DNA of 64,000 bases. Origin: Chloroflexus aggregans DSM 9485. GTDB lineage: Bacteria > Chloroflexota > Chloroflexia > Chloroflexales > Chloroflexaceae. The translations under genes and the position numbers were made by a program. Below the pieces are notes generated by a model. That model saw only the letters and a list, made by a program, of their open reading frames with translations, was not told the DNA's origin and searched no databases. The stretch covers positions 186,001 through 250,000 of the forward strand of contig NC_011831.1 of assembly GCF_000021945.1 (NCBI RefSeq), read 5' to 3'. Shown one piece after another: positions 34,315 to 43,448 of the stretch; within the stretch, counting starts at the first letter, position 1; every line of letters starts with the position of its first letter.

Positions 34315-34986
34315 ATGATGAGAGTGCCCTATGGTGTGCTACTCGGTGGCTTGGGTAGCTATGTCGATAGCTACCTTGCTTCACTCCTGACCGATGCCGG
34401 TTATCAGGTGTGGGTGGCGATCGGTCAGCAGGCGGTGATCAATACGTTGAGTCGACAGGTTGAGGTAGCGCTGATCGATCTACCGGGAAGCACCTATCTT
34501 GACCAAATGGTTCGCTTACATGCCGACTTTACCGGTATCCTTTGCATCATCGGTCCACGTAACGACCAATTGATCGTCGCAGCGCTTGAAGGAGGCGCCG
34601 ACGATTACATTCCGCGCCCGTTTCGGAGTGATGAGTTACTGGCTCGGCTGCGGGCACAGTTACGGCGGCGGCAACGCTATCTGCCACCGCCCTTCTCAAT
34701 TGGTCGTTTGCACTTCGATCTCGCGCAACGTACTGTTACGTATGCCGAAACACCCCTTGCCCTCGACCTATCAACGTTTACGTTGCTCCGTGTGTTAGCG
34801 GAGAAGCCGTATCATATCCTCCCGGCTAACGAAGTCGCAGATCTGGTCTGGGGGCGCGGGAACGAGCATCGGCATCAACTGCTCGCCCAGACGTGGCAGC
34901 GGTTGTGTCAACAACTCGACAACGCGCCTGAACTGTGCGGCAACCCTACACAAGGACTAGGGCTAACAAGCCCTAACGCGGTATAA
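34315..34986 (+). CDS. OmpR-like response regulator with degenerate receiver
   Basis: A 223-residue protein. The N-terminal domain has the receiver fold, but strand one reads VPYGVLLGGLGSYVD, without the acidic pair, and the end of the domain reads DDYIPRPF where active receivers have KP. An Asp in VALIDLPGS is at the phospho-acceptor place. The C-terminal winged helix (PFSIGRLHFDLAQRTVTY, LDLSTFTLLRVLAEKP) resembles OmpR/PhoB. It probably regulates without phosphorylation. GAGGG is one to four bases from ATG 34315/34318; the start is uncertain by one residue. Confidence 0.75.
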   Translation: MMRVPYGVLLGGLGSYVDSYLASLLTDAGYQVWVAIGQQAVINTLSRQVEVALIDLPGSTYLDQMVRLHADFTGILCIIGPRNDQLIVAALEGGADDYIPRPFRSDELLARLRAQLRRRQRYLPPPFSIGRLHFDLAQRTVTYAETPLALDLSTFTLLRVLAEKPYHILPANEVADLVWGRGNEHRHQLLAQTWQRLCQQLDNAPELCGNPTQGLGLTSPNAV

Positions 34987-35191
34987 CCTGCGTAACGACG
35001 CCCATAATATAGCTCACTCGTACCGGATCACCTGCCTGCGGATTCGGATAGATGCTCTCGATGCCGATCCGTGCCCGCATCGGTTGCGTTTCGCCTTCGT
35101 GGTGGAAAGTGATGTCATAAAATAGGGTACCGTGAATATCAACGCGCTGCACAGCGAGCAGCACAGCTTCGCGCATACCGGTTACGATCAT
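34973..35191 (-). CDS. Small conserved-looking protein, unknown function
   Basis: A 72-residue beta-rich protein (AVLLAVQRVDIHGTLFYDITF, DPVRVSYIMGVVTQVI). ATG 35191 follows a strong AAGGAG at nine bases, which is the main reason for calling it. Its last 14 bases overlap the end of the convergent response-regulator gene. An OB- or SH3-like barrel is conceivable. Confidence 0.6.
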   Translation of the reverse strand: MIVTGMREAVLLAVQRVDIHGTLFYDITFHHEGETQPMRARIGIESIYPNPQAGDPVRVSYIMGVVTQVIPR

Positions 35192-35240
35192 GGCTGATTG
35201 CTCCTTGAACGTGCAATTATGTGACGGTTAGCAAAGAACG

Positions 35241-35263
35241 ACCACCGCATCAGGAGCAGTGGT
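35241..35263 (-). terminator. Possible terminator of the galK-hydrolase operon
   Basis: An 8-bp stem with one wobble (ACCACCGC/GCAGTGGT), 60 bases past the hydrolase stop, followed on the minus strand by CGTTCTTTG. The T-run is weak. Confidence 0.4.
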
Positions 35264-35323
35264 TATTTGCCATGTCACGAGCAAAGACGCGGGATATTAT
35301 ACTGCTAGTGGGTGTAGTCTGTA

Positions 35324-36247
35324 TCAGTGGGTAGATGAAGAAGGTGTGTTCACCGATGTCCCTGCAATGTCACGGGCAACATCATGAATAAAAGCGGCGA
35401 CCTCGCGTGGTCGTTGTTGTTGTGGCATATGACCGCAATTCGGCAAGATCAACACGCGCGCATTCGGTATATTGGTACAAAAGAAATCGCGCGACTCACG
35501 GGGGATAAAGTGGTCGGCGTCGCCCCAAATCATTGCCACCGGTACCCGTAACGACCGCAGCTCTTCGGGGTACAACATATCACGCTCATCAACTGCGGCC
35601 ACAAACTGAGTGACCGGATCACGCCGGAAGATCATCCGCAACCCTTCACCGGCAAAATACAATGGTAAGGGTGGTCGCCCGTACATCTGGCGCAACACGG
35701 TGCGAACTGCTCGCTTATCGGGCAACTCAATAGTTTGCAAGAACGGCTCCCACGACTCACGCCCACGCAAGAGCGCTCCGCCCGGCGCAAGTAAGACGAT
35801 ACCTGCCACCAATTCAGGCGAAGCCAGAGCGACGCGCACCGCGATCCATCCGCCCATCGAATTCCCTACCAGCAACGTAGGCCGACCGATCACGTCGCGG
35901 ATCATCGCCTGTACCAGTGCTACCTGCTGGGCAATCGTAGCGTAACGCTGACCGGGAGGAAAGCCACTCAGACCAAAACCGGCCAAATCGAGTGCATACA
36001 CCGGGCCAATATCGGTGAGGCGTGGCATCACAAATGCCCATGTCTGGGCACGGTCGGCAATACCGTGTAACAAAAGGATCGGCAATTGGCCATTCCCTCG
36101 TGCCGGCATCAGATAGTAATGGGCGCGGATACCGGCTAAGCGCCGTTCGTGACTCGTCGCGCCCAACCGTAACAGCATCCGATGGCTAATCCCGTAGATC
36201 AGGGGAACGGCTGCCGTTGAGAGGGGCGTTAACAGCTTACCCACCAT
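35324..36247 (-). CDS. Alpha/beta hydrolase
   Basis: A 307-residue serine hydrolase. Oxyanion motif LLLHGIADRAQTW, nucleophile elbow VGNSMGGWIAV (Ser), acidic residue in IWGDADHFIP and His in LPNCGHMPQQQRP complete the triad. A helical cap lies near residues 160-215. Substrate unknown; ester or lactone hydrolases of this type are common. ATG 36247 begins one base past the galK stop and the galK end itself (GAGGAG) supplies the ribosome site. Confidence 0.9.
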   Translation of the reverse strand: MVGKLLTPLSTAAVPLIYGISHRMLLRLGATSHERRLAGIRAHYYLMPARGNGQLPILLLHGIADRAQTWAFVMPRLTDIGPVYALDLAGFGLSGFPPGQRYATIAQQVALVQAMIRDVIGRPTLLVGNSMGGWIAVRVALASPELVAGIVLLAPGGALLRGRESWEPFLQTIELPDKRAVRTVLRQMYGRPPLPLYFAGEGLRMIFRRDPVTQFVAAVDERDMLYPEELRSLRVPVAMIWGDADHFIPRESRDFFCTNIPNARVLILPNCGHMPQQQRPREVAAFIHDVARDIAGTSVNTPSSSTH

Positions 36248-36250
36248 CGC

Positions 36251-37423
36251 CTATTCCTCCTCACTCGCGTAAACGCACGAAACACCGGCGCCCGCCGTAC
36301 AGACCAACGGTTGCAGAGTACGTCCGGTTCGAATGGCATAACCGGCGATCATCGCCGCGACGAACTCATCAACCTTCTCCGCTTCGACCAACGAGACGGT
36401 ACTACCGCCAAAGCCACCCCCGGTCATGCGGCTGCCATAACACCCCGGTGCAGCCAGTGCCAGATCAACCAGCGTGTCAAGTTCGGCGATACTGACGCAA
36501 TAATCGTCGCGTAGACTCTGGTGTGACTCAACCATGAGTTGTCCCATCTTCACCACATCACCGGCGGCAAGGGCATCGGCAGCGGCCAACGTGCGTTCGT
36601 TCTCGCTCACAACATGGCGGACGAGCGGCAGCAGTTCTGGCGGGAGCAGATGACCGTACTCGGCGAGATCGGTCGAACGGACATCGCGAAGCGCTTGGAT
36701 CTTGCCCAACGCCGGACGCAGGATGCGGACCGCCTCCTCGCAACCGGCCCGCCGCTGATTGTATTCAGAACCGGCCAGGCGGTGGCGCACACCGCTATCG
36801 CACACGACAACCCGCACACCGGTGGGAATTGGTATCGGACGATAGCTTAAGTCGCGGCAATCGATCAACAGCGCATGACCGGCCTCGCCCAGGGCAGCGA
36901 TCAACTGGTCCATAATCCCACACTTAACGCCGACAAATGAATGTTCAGCACCTTGCGCGAGCAACGCCAGTTCCTCACCGAGCAAGTTGATCTGGTTGAG
37001 TAGTTGGAACGTATAGCCAACCGCCACTTCGAGAGCTGCCGATGACGAGAGACCACTACCGGAGGGTACATCACTATCGATCAAGAGATCGGCCCCACGC
37101 AGGGGCAAATCACGGGCTAACAATCCTTTAGCCACTCCCCGGATGTAATTCACCCACTGGCGCTGCGTATCACGCACAATGTGATCGAGATCGAATTGAT
37201 CCTCGTCACGGAATTTAACGCTAAATACACGCACAATTCGATCATCGCGTGGACGAGCAGCAACATAAGTTGCCCGATCGAGCGCCATCGGAAAAACGAA
37301 TCCATCGTTATAGTCGGTATGTTCGCCGATCAAATTAACCCGACCGGGAGCACGAGCGATTCGGGTAGGTGGTTTACCGAAATACCGCTCAAATGCGGCA
37401 TAAATCGTCGATAATTCAAACAT
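36251..37423 (-). CDS. galK: Galactokinase
   Basis: A 390-residue GHMP kinase phosphorylating galactose at C1. Signature [20 protein letters not shown] (substrate site), [16 protein letters not shown] (phosphate loop) and [17 protein letters not shown] (motif 3) are all intact; catalytic Asp in KCGIMDQ. ATG 37423 follows GGGGAG; the longer frame to 37543 enters unrelated repeat sequence. No galT or galE directly beside it, although an epimerase is at 2542. Its promoter and first three codons are duplicated 1.1 kb upstream. Confidence 0.95.
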   Translation of the reverse strand: MFELSTIYAAFERYFGKPPTRIARAPGRVNLIGEHTDYNDGFVFPMALDRATYVAARPRDDRIVRVFSVKFRDEDQFDLDHIVRDTQRQWVNYIRGVAKGLLARDLPLRGADLLIDSDVPSGSGLSSSAALEVAVGYTFQLLNQINLLGEELALLAQGAEHSFVGVKCGIMDQLIAALGEAGHALLIDCRDLSYRPIPIPTGVRVVVCDSGVRHRLAGSEYNQRRAGCEEAVRILRPALGKIQALRDVRSTDLAEYGHLLPPELLPLVRHVVSENERTLAAADALAAGDVVKMGQLMVESHQSLRDDYCVSIAELDTLVDLALAAPGCYGSRMTGGGFGGSTVSLVEAEKVDEFVAAMIAGYAIRTGRTLQPLVCTAGAGVSCVYASEEE

Positions 37424-37493
37424 AACACTACTCCCCATACGGCCCGGATGGCCTGTGCGAGGAGTATAGCACCGGTAGATGTAACAGTGCAAC
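37413..37493. repeat. 81-bp direct repeat, copy 1 (galK start and promoter)
   Basis: Starts inside galK codon 4 and ends past the promoter. Copy 2 is at 38531-38611 in the same orientation with six mismatches, four of them in the spacer between -35 and -10. Confidence 0.9.
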
Positions 37494-38206
37494 CGCCCGC
37501 CCGGCAGGGGCAGGTACTCTACGAGGCCCTCGCCGCCGCCCAAGCTATCAAGTGGGAAGCCGCCCGCGCTCGCGCCCTATTCGCCCTCGCCCCCTACCTC
37601 CCTCCCGCCCTGCTGCCGGAGGCCCTCGCCGCCGCTCAAACCATTGCGGATCCAGACGACCGCGCTCGCGCCTTGGCCGCCCTCGCCCCCCCACCTCCCC
37701 CCGATCAACAGGGGCAGGTGCTCCACGAGGCCCTCGCCGCCGCTCAAGCCATTGCGGATCCATACTACCGCGCCGTGGCCCTGGCCGCCCTTGCCCCCCA
37801 CCTCCCCCCCGCCCTGCTCCCGGAGACCCTCGCCGCCGCTTAAGCTATCGAGTGGGAATCCACCCGCGCTATCGCCTTGGCCGCCCTCGCCCTCCACCTC
37901 CCCCCCGATCAACAGGAGCAGGTGCTCCCGGAGACCCTCGCCGCCGCTCAAGCTATCGAGTGGGAAGTCGCCCGCGCTCGCGCCCTGGCCGCCCTGGCAC
38001 CGCAATGGGCGGCGTGGGCTGCGAGCAATCGTCCGGCGGCGTATGACCGCTGGACGGAAACGCTCCGCGTGCTGAGTACCCGCCCGCGCCCGCACCTGCT
38101 CGCCGATCTGCACGCCCTCGCGCCCGTGCTAGCCGCGCTCGGTGGACCAGGAGCTATCACGGAAACCTTCTGCGCCATTCAGGATGTGGGACGGTGGTGG
38201 CCGTGA
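37448..38206 (+). pseudogene. Broken alpha-helical repeat protein gene
   Basis: One frame is open from 37448 to 38206 except for TAA at 37841-37843, which replaces the CAA expected from the neighbouring repeats (PETLAAAQAIEWE). It encodes four to five repeats of alternating about 37 and 31 residues built on [27 protein letters not shown], like helical repeats at the C-terminus of large NTPase or WD/TPR proteins in Chloroflexota. The last 60 residues are non-repetitive. There is no start with a ribosome site; the 5' end falls in the galK repeat. Much GC-richer than its surroundings, so it is a transferred fragment. Confidence 0.75.
37463..37492 (-). promoter_or_regulatory. galK promoter
   Basis: Minus strand TTGCAC (37487-37492), 18-base spacer, TATACT (37463-37468); leader of about 33 bases to ATG 37423. 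It lies inside the 81-bp duplication. Confidence 0.65.
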
Positions 38207-38530
38207 GATAGGGGGGGCCACGGGCGACCGGCTACGGACGGGAGTGGTCGGTGGTGGGGGCGCCGGCAGCATCCGTCCCGGTCCTGCCGGGTACGAATCG
38301 TGTCCTACCACCGGTCGCAACGCTGACGGTTTGGTGACATCGCCGCCTCTCCACATCACGCGCGTGCGCCCGCGTTGCGCCCACCAACCGATACTATCGC
38401 CGGTGACGCACTGCCACGGGGCAATTCCGCTGCGTCATCCGGGGAGGCAGGCCGCCACCATTCGTTGGAACGTCACTGCCGGGAAGGTACCCGCGCCGCG
38501 GCCCTGGCCGCTCTCGCCTCCCACCTACCA
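38207..38530. other. Non-coding mosaic segment inside the insertion
   Basis: 324 GC-rich bases with no credible gene. Near 38465-38525 a plus-strand stretch still encodes EGTRAAALAALASHLP, one more fragment of the same helical repeat in another frame. It is probably decayed sequence of the same origin. Confidence 0.6.
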
Positions 38531-38611
38531 AATTCAAACATAACACTACTCCCTATACGGCCTGGATGGCCTGTGCGAGGAGTATAGCACCGGTAAGCGC
38601 AACAGTGCAAC
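38531..38611. repeat. 81-bp direct repeat, copy 2 (displaced galK start and promoter)
   Basis: About 93 percent identical to 37413-37493. It keeps the promoter (TTGCAC at 38605-38610, TATACT at 38581-38586, minus strand, 18-base spacer) and the first galK codons, then diverges into the inserted segment, where the frame closes after a few codons. Confidence 0.9.
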
Positions 38612-38628
38612 GTATAACATTACCGGTT

Positions 38629-40137
38629 TTAATCAGCGCCCGCTTGTTGCGGTGCTGCAGCCATACTATCGGCATACTCGCGTTTGCGACGAAGATCATC
38701 AGGGCTGTGTGCCGGAGCAAAAAAGGTCACGGCTAAGGCTGCCAGCGCAAAGATCAACGGTACCGTAAATACAGTCGCAAGCGCTGCTGCCAGTGCCAGG
38801 CGCGGCTCGCCGGCCAATACCACTGTTGTTGCTCCTTCGCCGAGCAAGGCATCAACCGGTATGGCATCAGGTTGCAGACCACGCATGGCCAGTTCGGTAG
38901 CCAACCGGTTAGTTAACAGCGTCCCTAGTGCTGCCACACCGATCGTTCCTCCAATTGTACGTGCGAATTGTAAGCTTGCCGTTGCCGCCCCCAAAACGCT
39001 TCTTACCACCGTACTTTGCACGGCAATCAAGAACGAGGGAATACTCGCACCCATACCGATACCCATCAATCCCAGTGCCGCTGCCAATTCCGGTTGGCTC
39101 ATTTCAGGACGCAGACGAGCCATCATGAGTGCGCCAACGACGAAGATGATCATTCCCCATATGACTAACGAACGGTAACTGAACCGCAACAACAACCGAC
39201 CACCGATAATGCTGGTGAATACCCAACCCAGCATCATTGGCGTTAGGGTGGTGCCGGCTGCGGTTGCACTGGCCCCTAATACGCCTTGGGCAAAGAGGGG
39301 GACATAATTCATACTACCGAACAGTACGCCACCGGCTAGAATACCGTGCAGACACGCAACGGCAAACATCCGTTCACGAAGTAAACGCACCGGTAGAATG
39401 GGAGCCGGTGCCCGTAGCTCGACCATAACCAAAAGTGCTAACGTCGCGGCGGCAGCGCTCAGCAAAGCAATTCCGCGCAACGATGTCGGTTCATTGAGGC
39501 CGAGCAATAACAACACAACACCCACACTCAGCAATGCAGCACCGGCATAGTCAATGGGTGGTCGTGTGCCGGCCACCCGAACCGGATCGCGCCATGCTAT
39601 CCACACAAGCGCCGCAGCAATCGCAGCCGGCGGTAAATTGATCCAAAAGACCCAATGCCACGAAATCTGATCGACCAAAAACCCACCGATCAGTGGGCCA
39701 ATCACCGAGCTGACCCCCCATACTCCCGAAAAGAGACCCTGGACCTTCGCCCGTTGCTCAAGCGTAAAGATGTCGCCCACGATAATGAATGCCAACGGCA
39801 ATAACCCACCTGCACCCAATCCTTGCAATGCACGGGCCATAATCAATTGAGGCATGGTGGCTGCCAACCCACACCCCAGTGAACCCAGGCTAAAAATAGC
39901 AATGGCCGTGAGGTAGACCGGTCGCCGGCCAAACAGATCCGACAAGCGACCAAATATTGGCCCGGCAGTCGTTGAGGTAAGCATATAGATGGCGAATACC
40001 CAACTAAAACCCGTAATATCACCAAGATCGCGCACAATACTCGGCATAGCCGTTGCAATGACCGTCGATTCCATCGAAGCCATAAACAAACTCATCATCA
40101 CACCGAGTGTGATCAAGACGGTGCGTTGGTGGGTCAC
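38629..40137 (-). CDS. MFS drug/solute exporter, DHA2 (14-TM, EmrB/QacA) family
   Basis: A 502-residue transporter with about fourteen helices. Motif A appears as GRLSDLFGRRPVYL, motif B as RALQGLGAGGLLPLA and motif C as GVWGVSSVIGPLIGGFLVDQ; the acidic helix-1 site is MASMESTVIATAMPSIV. A proton-driven exporter of amphiphilic compounds is expected; the substrate is unknown. GTG 40137 follows AAGGAG, six bases away, so the frame upstream to 40194 is not used. A large periplasmic loop lies before the last helix. Confidence 0.92.
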   Translation of the reverse strand: MTHQRTVLITLGVMMSLFMASMESTVIATAMPSIVRDLGDITGFSWVFAIYMLTSTTAGPIFGRLSDLFGRRPVYLTAIAIFSLGSLGCGLAATMPQLIMARALQGLGAGGLLPLAFIIVGDIFTLEQRAKVQGLFSGVWGVSSVIGPLIGGFLVDQISWHWVFWINLPPAAIAAALVWIAWRDPVRVAGTRPPIDYAGAALLSVGVVLLLLGLNEPTSLRGIALLSAAAATLALLVMVELRAPAPILPVRLLRERMFAVACLHGILAGGVLFGSMNYVPLFAQGVLGASATAAGTTLTPMMLGWVFTSIIGGRLLLRFSYRSLVIWGMIIFVVGALMMARLRPEMSQPELAAALGLMGIGMGASIPSFLIAVQSTVVRSVLGAATASLQFARTIGGTIGVAALGTLLTNRLATELAMRGLQPDAIPVDALLGEGATTVVLAGEPRLALAAALATVFTVPLIFALAALAVTFFAPAHSPDDLRRKREYADSMAAAPQQAGAD

Positions 40138-40337
40138 GACATTCTCCTTCGGCGACACAATACGACGGGGAAACCGGATAGGTGAACAGTCCAATATTGT
40201 CTTGATAAACGATACCGCAAGATTGACGTTCGTGCAAGGGGGAGAATCACGGGTACGTGTCAGCCTGGCAAGACGCTAAAGCCACCGCAACGATGGTTCT
40301 GGTCGCGGTGGCCTCAGCAGCCGGTCGGCACGTAACC

Positions 40338-41321
40338 TCAGCGTACCATCGAAACGGTGGGCCGACGATAGGCCGGCAAAGCAGGGGCACGTGGTGGACG
40401 AGCCGGTTTGGGTTGGGCGGCCAATTGCCTACCCTTACGCCACAGGCGGAGATCGATCAACTCGCCGGCTACCTCACGTGCAGCCTCGACCCCGATTGCA
40501 AACCCTTTCTCAGGCGTCGTCAAATCAAGGGTCGCAATAGAACGCACATCAGGCTGGATCAGCAGATCGGGAGGGTACTGCTGCAAACGCAATTCGGTCG
40601 CCTCTGCCATGAGCAAACTCAATGCCCGTTGAGCGACGGCGAACTGCTTAGGAGCGAACATCAAGCGAGAAAAGAGATTGTCGTGCTCTTCGGGTTGGAG
40701 GGAAAAATCGGCGTTCGCATCACGCAAATCAACCGCGATAACCCGCTGCGCACCCATCTCGTAGGCGACATCAACCGGCAGATTATTCAAAATCCCGCCA
40801 TCGGCCAATAGCATCTCGCCATACGGCACCGGCGGGAAGAGCGCCGGCAATGCCGTTGTCGCAAGCAACGCCGGCACCACAGGTCCCTCGCGGAGGACAA
40901 CCAACTCACCACTGACCAAATCGGTCGCTACGACGGCACAAGGCAGCCGGAGATCGGCAAAGGTACGATCACCGAGCAGACGGCGCAGCATCTCCTCGCG
41001 TCGGCGTTGACCAATGATACCGGTCCCGGTTGGATCAGGAATGGCAATCCGACGAAGGGCGCTCTGGCGAAAGACCTCTTGAATCGCGTTCAGATCAAAA
41101 CCGGCTGCGTAGAGCACGGCAACTGCGCCACCCGCCGACGTGCCAACGATCAGGTCAATCGGGATCTCCAGCTCCTCGATTACCTGTAACACACCGATGT
41201 GGGCTGCGCCTTTGCCACCGCCACCGCTCAGTGCCAAACCAATCCGCCGTTCCTCTGGTGGATCGGCGGTTGGACGGAATCGTTCGCGGATGTGATTGAG
41301 CCATCGAGTTACATGTTTCAT
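40338..41321 (-). CDS. Patatin-like phospholipase
   Basis: A 327-residue lipid acyl hydrolase. Oxyanion GGGGKGAAHIGVL, nucleophile Ser in IVGTSAGGAVAVLYAAG and the dyad Asp in LLADGGILNNLPV are all present. The C-terminus is Pro/Arg-rich (QPKPARPPRAPALPAYRRP), basic and probably disordered. No signal peptide, so it is cytoplasmic or peripherally bound. Substrate unknown. Confidence 0.92.
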   Translation of the reverse strand: MKHVTRWLNHIRERFRPTADPPEERRIGLALSGGGGKGAAHIGVLQVIEELEIPIDLIVGTSAGGAVAVLYAAGFDLNAIQEVFRQSALRRIAIPDPTGTGIIGQRRREEMLRRLLGDRTFADLRLPCAVVATDLVSGELVVLREGPVVPALLATTALPALFPPVPYGEMLLADGGILNNLPVDVAYEMGAQRVIAVDLRDANADFSLQPEEHDNLFSRLMFAPKQFAVAQRALSLLMAEATELRLQQYPPDLLIQPDVRSIATLDLTTPEKGFAIGVEAAREVAGELIDLRLWRKGRQLAAQPKPARPPRAPALPAYRRPTVSMVR

Positions 41322-41413
41322 AGCTCAAATTATACACCCGTTGCTCCACCGATGGAGAGCGACTTATGGCCGATTATTGGTCACACGCGCAAGTGCCAGT
41401 CGTTGCCGATAAC

Positions 41414-42466
41414 TTACTCGTCATCGATTGACAGGTTGTGCTGACGAGCAAGATCGCGCAGGGCGCGCGTCAGGCTTTCAAGCTGACGCAAGAGTAGGCG
41501 TACTTTGAACACTGCCCCTTCGTCGCGTTCGATCCATTTTGCCAGATCGCCATCGTAAACGGCACGAACCAGCCGATCGCTTTCATCAACCATCTGGTCG
41601 AGTGAACGAATGCGAAACACCCGCGCTTTGTTTTTAGGCTGGTTTTCAATCGTCTCTTCGACCACTGTCAAGTACTCGTCGGCGCTCGCTTCCGCTTGTT
41701 CCCACTCTTCATCATCCGCCGTCAGATCGGCTGTTGCCACCGATGTGTGGTGCAGCGGCCCACCACCACCGACGTCTGGCGTCGCTTTCGTCCGCAACTC
41801 AGTACCCTGTTCGAGAGCCTGTAGCGCGATTTCGAGGGTCAAGTTCGGATTCGCGGCGAAATACGTGGTAAGCCGACTCAGTTCGGTCGCCGACATCCCT
41901 TCTTCAACGGCAAAGCGGGCCAATTCAATCTGGGTTTTCGGATTAGTGATGCGGCGCAGATGTTGGGCCTGGGTCACATTCAGTTCACCACGCCGGATCA
42001 TCTGTTGCACCTCTTCAGGTAGCTCAAGCAGACCTAAATACCGACGCACCGTCCGTGCCCCTAGACCTACCGCCTGCCCCACTGCCTCATCGAGTTCGCT
42101 ATCGGGAAGTTTGCCGCGTGTGGCAACGATATGCTCACGCAGACGGGCAAACGCGCGTGCCTGCTCAATATCGTTGAGGTCTTGCCGCTGCACATTTTCG
42201 ATCAATTGGCGTAAGAGCAGGTCGGGGTCATCGTTATCGAGGACGATGCACGGCACTTTACTCAGGCCAAGCTGGATCGCCGCGGCCCGTCGTCTTCCGC
42301 CGTACACCACTCGGTAGCGCCCGCTCCCGATCGGCGTCACCCCTATCGGCTGCAACAGCCCATATTCAGCGATTGTAGCCGCTAATCCGGCCACATCACC
42401 CGGCTCCTCGCGTACTCCGGCCGGATCGATCTCCAATTGGCGTGGATCGAGGTAGAGTAGCTGCAT
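41414..42466 (-). CDS. parB: ParB/Spo0J-like partition protein
   Basis: A 350-residue protein. N-terminal ParB/sulfiredoxin domain: VREEPGDVAGLAATIAEYGLLQPIGV split, RYRVVYGGRRRAAAIQLG with the CTP-binding GxRRxxA motif, and ENVQRQDLNDIEQARAF. Next a helix-turn-helix (VGLGARTVRRYLGLLELPEEV), then an acidic linker and a helical C-terminus. No parA adjacent, no parS palindrome found, and no replication genes, so it may be an additional ParB-family regulator rather than the chromosomal one. ATG 42466 follows GGGAG. Confidence 0.85.
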   Translation of the reverse strand: MQLLYLDPRQLEIDPAGVREEPGDVAGLAATIAEYGLLQPIGVTPIGSGRYRVVYGGRRRAAAIQLGLSKVPCIVLDNDDPDLLLRQLIENVQRQDLNDIEQARAFARLREHIVATRGKLPDSELDEAVGQAVGLGARTVRRYLGLLELPEEVQQMIRRGELNVTQAQHLRRITNPKTQIELARFAVEEGMSATELSRLTTYFAANPNLTLEIALQALEQGTELRTKATPDVGGGGPLHHTSVATADLTADDEEWEQAEASADEYLTVVEETIENQPKNKARVFRIRSLDQMVDESDRLVRAVYDGDLAKWIERDEGAVFKVRLLLRQLESLTRALRDLARQHNLSIDDE

Positions 42467-42539
42467 TGGGAATACTCCCGTTAACAACGCAGTGACAGGT
42501 CAGTACCGGTCATTGGGTCTTATCCGAACAAGTGTACCA

Positions 42540-42568
42540 AGTATAGCAGGCTTGCTCTATTCTGGCAA
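42540..42568 (-). promoter_or_regulatory. Promoter of parB
   Basis: Minus strand TTGCCA (42563-42568), 17-base spacer, TATACT (42540-42545). Confidence 0.65.
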
Positions 42569-42580
42569 CTCGGCTACAAT
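42552..42580 (+). promoter_or_regulatory. Promoter of the SDR gene
   Basis: TTGCTC (42552-42557), 17-base spacer, TACAAT (42575-42580). It is interlocked with the opposing parB promoter: each -35 lies in the other's spacer. Confidence 0.6.
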
Positions 42581-42624
42581 GGTCTTGCCTACATCGGCCG
42601 CTTGTTGATGAAGCAGTATCCTCC

Positions 42625-43368
42625 ATGTTCGATCTATCTAACCGCACTGCCATTGTGACCGGTGCAGGGCGTGGCATTGGCCGTGCTATCGCTGCTGCGC
42701 TCGTTGCCCACGGTGCGCGCGTTGCCCTCTTCGACCGCGATCCAACGCTGCTCACCGATGCAACGGAGACGCTCGGTGCGATCACGCTGAGCATTGTAGT
42801 CGATGTAGCCGATGCTACCAACGTACAAGCAGCCATCGAAACGGTGATCGAACAGTGGGGGCGCATTGATATTCTTGTTAACAACGCCGCAATTTTGAGT
42901 ACAAAGCCTTTTCTCGAATTGACCCCATCAGAATGGGAACAAACGTTGGCAGTTAATCTCAACGCACTTTACTATACATGTCGTGCCGTTGTGCCGACCA
43001 TGATCGCCACCGGCTACGGTCGCTTGATCACCATCGCTTCGGTCGCCGGTAAACGGGGTGGTGGCATCCTCGGTAATGCTGCCTATAGCGCGGCGAAAGC
43101 CGGCACCATCGGGTTGACTAAAGCGCTGGCCCGCGAACTTGCTCCTTACGGTATTACCGCCAATGCGATCTGCCCCGGTCCCGTGGAGACACCGCTCCTC
43201 GCGTCAATGACGGCAGAACAACGCACACGCGCTCAAAGGCTGATTCCGCTCGGACGATTTGCTCACCCGACTGAAGTGGCCGCAGCCGTTGTCTTTTTGG
43301 CTTCGGCGGAAGCTGCGTTCATCACCGGTGAAACGCTCGATGTTGATGGCGGCATCACAATGGATTAA
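42625..43368 (+). CDS. Short-chain dehydrogenase/reductase (FabG-like)
   Basis: A 247-residue classical SDR. TGAGRGIGRAIAAAL binds NAD(P), NNAA stabilises the sheet, and the catalytic Ser/Tyr/Lys lie in IASVAGKRGGG and YSAAKAG. PGPVETPLL and the C-terminal ITGETLDVDGG are typical of the FabG group. An acidic residue after strand two (FDRDP) favours NAD over NADP. Substrate unknown; 3-oxoacyl-ACP reduction is only one option. No Shine-Dalgarno is visible before ATG 42625. Confidence 0.9.
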   Translation: MFDLSNRTAIVTGAGRGIGRAIAAALVAHGARVALFDRDPTLLTDATETLGAITLSIVVDVADATNVQAAIETVIEQWGRIDILVNNAAILSTKPFLELTPSEWEQTLAVNLNALYYTCRAVVPTMIATGYGRLITIASVAGKRGGGILGNAAYSAAKAGTIGLTKALARELAPYGITANAICPGPVETPLLASMTAEQRTRAQRLIPLGRFAHPTEVAAAVVFLASAEAAFITGETLDVDGGITMD

Positions 43369-43448
43369 TGACAAACTGCCAGTCGTTTCTCGTTCGTATC
43401 GTATGGTACGATTGTTCTGCATCGGGTAGTAAAAACGGCGAGGATGCC

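Noticed and set aside
41610-42317. 235-residue plus-strand frame inside parB
   Set aside because: Low-complexity Ser/Arg shadow of parB; the ParB motifs on the other strand are clear.
41414-42466. Chromosome origin or partition locus
   Set aside because: ParB-like gene stands without parA, dnaA, gidA or any parS palindrome nearby.
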